Source: Arthrobacter crystallopoietes BAB-32
Lineage (GTDB): Bacteria; Actinomycetota; Actinomycetes; Actinomycetales; Micrococcaceae
DNA length: 32,833 nt
Assembly: GCF_000328305.2 (NCBI RefSeq)
Contig: NZ_ANPE02000076.1
Location: 1-32,833 of the forward strand
Direction of reading: 5' to 3'
Each line of letters begins with the position of its first letter. Within the stretch, counting starts at the first letter, position 1. Of the stretch, positions 31,398 to 32,833 are shown piece by piece. Under the pieces are notes generated by a model. That model had not been told where the DNA came from, ran no database searches, and saw only the letters and a list, made by a program, of their open reading frames with translations. The position numbers and the translations under genes were made by a program.

Positions 31398-32833
31398 GCA
31401 AGCCGGACGTCCTGGCTGCGACCGGGGCTTCCGCGCGCAGGCGGCGCCTGACCGGCGGCGGCCGTCCCCTGTGGTCGGCGGCCGTGCTGGTGGCCGCGGC
31501 CTTGGTGGCGACGCCGGTCATCGCCGTCGTGGTGGACGGGTTGGGGAGCTTGGCAACCTCACGGTCCCGCGCGACCTCGGCGGGATGGTGCTGACCACCG
31601 CTGTGCTGATGGCGGGAGTCGGGGCCGGAACGCTGCTGGTCGGCGGCGGACTGGCCTGGCTGGTCACCGCCTATACTTTTCCGCTCCGCAACATGCTGCT
31701 CTGGGCGCTGGTCCTGCCGCTGGCCATGCCGGCCTACATCCTGGGCTTCGTTTTCCTCTCCACCTTCGACGTCGGCGGCCCGGTGCAGGGCCTGCTGCGC
31801 TCGCTGCTGGGGCCGGGCGGATGGTTGCCGGAAGTGCGCTCCCTGCCCGGCGCCGTCATTGTCATGACCCTGACGCTTTACCCGTACGTCTATCTCCTCG
31901 CGCGGGCGGCTCTCGTTGAGCAGGGGGCGGCAACGTACGACGCCGCCCGCACCCTGGGTGCCAGCCGCACCCGTACGCTGTGGCGGGTTATCGCGCCTCT
32001 GGCCAGGCCGTCGCTTGCCGCGGCCCTTGCCCTGGTCATGATGGAAACGCTGACGGACTTCGCCACCGCCCAGTATTTCAATGTCCAGACTGTCTCCGTG
32101 GGCGTCTACCTCGTCTGGAAGGGAAGCTTCGACTTCCACGCGGCGACCCAGCTGTCCGTGCTGGTGCTGCTGTTCGCGGTGGCCGTGCTGGCAGGGGAGC
32201 GGCTGTTCCGGGGGCGCTCGCGCTTCCACCAGAAGAACACGCGCGGCGAGGGCCTGCAGGCCCAGCGGCTCAGCGGCTGGACCGGGTGGGCGGCAGCTCT
32301 GGCCGGACTCGGCGTGCTCGGCGCCGGCTTCGTCCTTCCGGTGGCCCAGCTGCTCACCTGGGCCGCGGCGGAGGCTCTCTCCGGCGGCGGGCCCCTACTG
32401 GATCCCCGGTTCCCGGAGTACCTGATGAACAGCATCGCCGTCGCCGCCATCGCCGCGCTGGTGTGCGCCGGGCTCGCCCTGACCATCGGGCACAGCCTGC
32501 GTCTGGGCGGCGGCGCGCTGGTGGCCTCCGCCGCGCAGGCGACGACGTTCGGCTACGCAGTGCCGGGCGCCGTGATCGGCATCGGCGTGCTCATCGCATT
32601 CGCCCGGCTCGACGATCTGCTCGAGCAGGCAGGCGTTCCCGGCGGCACGGGGCTGCTGGTGACCGGGTCCGTCGCAGGCATCCTCTTCGCCTACGTGGTG
32701 CGTTTCCTCGCGCCCGCTTACCAGGCGGTGGACGCGAGCTTCTCGAAGATCTCGCCGGCGCTGACCTCCTCCGCCCTGAGCCTCGGTGCGTCGCCGCACC
32801 GGCTGCTCGCCCGCGTGCACCTGCCGCTGGCCC
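31394..32833 (+). CDS. Fe3+ ABC transporter permease (FbpB-like), frameshifted, 3' end missing
   Basis: GTG 31394 overlaps the binding-protein stop. The first frame gives a cytoplasmic Arg-rich N-terminus and one membrane helix, then stops near 31594. The second frame, open from about 31546 to the window edge, gives LTVPRDLGGMVLTTAVLMAG and the remaining helices. The first EAA coupling loop is AARTLGASRTRTLWRVIAP, and a second is starting at SLGASPHRLLARVHLPLA. Two fused permease domains are usual for FbpB-like proteins. The break fits one missing G in the G run at 31543-31546, since GGGGG would give VDGLGELGNL and continuous sense. The ATPase gene is expected just past the window. Confidence 0.82.

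Noticed and set aside
1-32833. CRISPR arrays, tRNA or rRNA genes, transposases, integrases, attachment sites
   Set aside because: No spaced direct repeats, cloverleaf-like segments or mobile-element proteins were recognised by eye; a covariance-model search would be needed to exclude small RNAs.

Overview
The window is high-GC DNA from an actinobacterium, most likely a soil Micrococcaceae close to Arthrobacter. Support comes from strongly GC-biased third codon positions, frequent GTG starts, likely leaderless starts, a DtxR/IdeR-type iron box, and the mix of proteins. No rRNA, tRNA, CRISPR, transposase or integrase was seen. Both edges cut genes: a ThDP enzyme on the left and an ABC permease on the right.

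1-8.2 kb is an aromatic-acid catabolic island. It holds the end of a ThDP-dependent decarboxylase/synthase-like gene, a NitT/TauT-type solute-binding lipoprotein, a feruloyl-CoA-synthetase-like ligase (frameshifted), a PadR repressor, a VanA-type Rieske oxygenase with its VanB-type reductase, and a convergent MFS exporter. Three copies of one palindrome (arms ACTAACTATG / CATAGTTAGT) lie at the padR promoter, before vanA, and inside the spacer of the binding-protein promoter. They suggest one PadR regulon covering uptake and O-demethylation of a phenolic acid.

8.4-12.5 kb holds transporters: a PutP Na+/proline symporter, a PduO-type corrinoid adenosyltransferase, and a BCCT betaine-type carrier.

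12.6-19.4 kb is a complete Wadjet (JetABCD) plasmid/DNA-defence operon on the minus strand, with overlapping stop/start codons throughout. It follows a LysR gene. That LysR gene is divergent from an MHS-family symporter that overlaps a 3-hydroxybutyrate-dehydrogenase-like SDR gene (19.5-22.7 kb), so a hydroxy-acid uptake/oxidation unit is likely.

22.8-25.5 kb has an NAD-dependent epimerase-like protein, a small SMR transporter, and a LysE-type exporter divergent from an Lrp/AsnC regulator. 25.6-28.9 kb is a minus-strand locus with a TPR-LuxR regulator, a PQ-loop (SemiSWEET-like) membrane protein, and a translationally coupled FAD monooxygenase. 29.2-30.2 kb encodes a luciferase-like (LLM) flavin oxidoreductase behind an unusual nested inverted repeat. 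30.3 kb to the end is an Fe3+ ABC importer (binding protein plus permease) under an iron box.

Six reading-frame breaks hit five otherwise well-conserved genes (ligase, adenosyltransferase, FAD monooxygenase, LuxR twice, permease). Five are explained by one missing C or G, usually in a short C/G run. This pattern looks more like sequence error than decay, and those genes should be read as probably functional until resequenced.
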